DNA from: Streptomyces sp. DI166
GTDB taxonomy: Bacteria > Actinomycetota > Actinomycetes > Streptomycetales > Streptomycetaceae
NCBI RefSeq assembly: GCF_900091315.1
Contig: NZ_FLSP01000007.1
Location: 1 to 64,000 of the forward strand
Length of the DNA stretch: 64,000 nt
Direction: 5' to 3'
The notes under the pieces were generated by a model. That model saw only the letters and a list, made by a program, of their open reading frames with translations, was not told where the DNA came from and did no database searches. Position 1 is the first letter of the stretch; every line of letters starts with the position of its first letter. Both the position numbers and the translations under genes were made by a program. This document shows positions 63,975 through 64,000 of the stretch, piece after piece.

Positions 63975-64000
63975 CGCCCCAAGGCCGATCCCCCGCACTC

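Overview
The window is chromosomal DNA of a Streptomyces species. The evidence is very high GC with many GTG and TTG starts, long GC-driven shadow frames, and a set of Streptomyces or actinobacterial marker genes: smeA-sffA (sporulation septum), rbpA with a sigma-R type promoter, ppm1, DasR-like boxes before a chitinase, ECF41-type sigma factor, hisE-hisG next to the riboflavin genes. From memory the gene order resembles the S. coelicolor chromosome around SCO1400-SCO1475 (rbpA is SCO1421 there). No insertion sequence, prophage, integrase, tRNA, rRNA or CRISPR array is visible, so this is mostly core-like chromosome.

Layout. 1-3.7 kb: a minus-strand three-gene operon with an SMC-like ATPase running off the left edge; its shape resembles Wadjet/MksBEF condensins. 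3.8-6.9 kb: FadR-type GntR regulator divergent from pxpABC (5-oxoprolinase), with a matching operator between them. 6.9-9.1 kb: HEAT-like and ankyrin repeat proteins. 9.3-11.1 kb: smeA-sffA. 11.2-15.6 kb: MocR regulator divergent from a YczE-like membrane protein, glpQ and an MFS exporter. 15.8-17.8 kb: rbpA, fxsA and ppm1. 18.4-25.4 kb: amidohydrolase, Lrp regulator, acyl-CoA dehydrogenase, TetR regulator, tiny membrane protein and C39-like secreted protein. 25.5-30.9 kb: P-loop kinase without a normal start codon, a candidate small RNA, a TPR-AAA+ ATPase and two CNNM/CBS membrane proteins.

31-36.2 kb: a minus-strand run ribE-pnuX-ribBA-ribH-hisE-hisG-PH protein behind an FMN riboswitch. 36.2-40.5 kb: GH18 chitinase with two DasR-like boxes, ECF41 sigma factor and the SDR protein it probably controls. 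40.6-46.3 kb: ROK regulator carrying a large in-frame repeat insertion, divergent MFS transporter, NCS2 permease and GH6 cellulase. 47.1-53.1 kb: two minus-strand operons, nitrilase-amine oxidase and APC permease-Lrp regulator, whose upstream regions share the same composite TTGCG motif; they look like one amino acid/amine uptake and oxidation regulon. 53.4-58.1 kb: GNAT, GuaB1, lipoprotein RNase with barstar, SorC regulator and rpe. 58.2-64 kb: MMPL transporter, a frameshifted conserved gene, rsmB, fmt and a small HTH protein.

The observations I would follow first are the shared TTGCG element, the candidate ~70-nt RNA at 26273-26344, the SMC-like operon at the left edge, the repeat insertion in the ROK regulator, the Walker A lysine loss in SffA, and the single-base frameshift near 60630.
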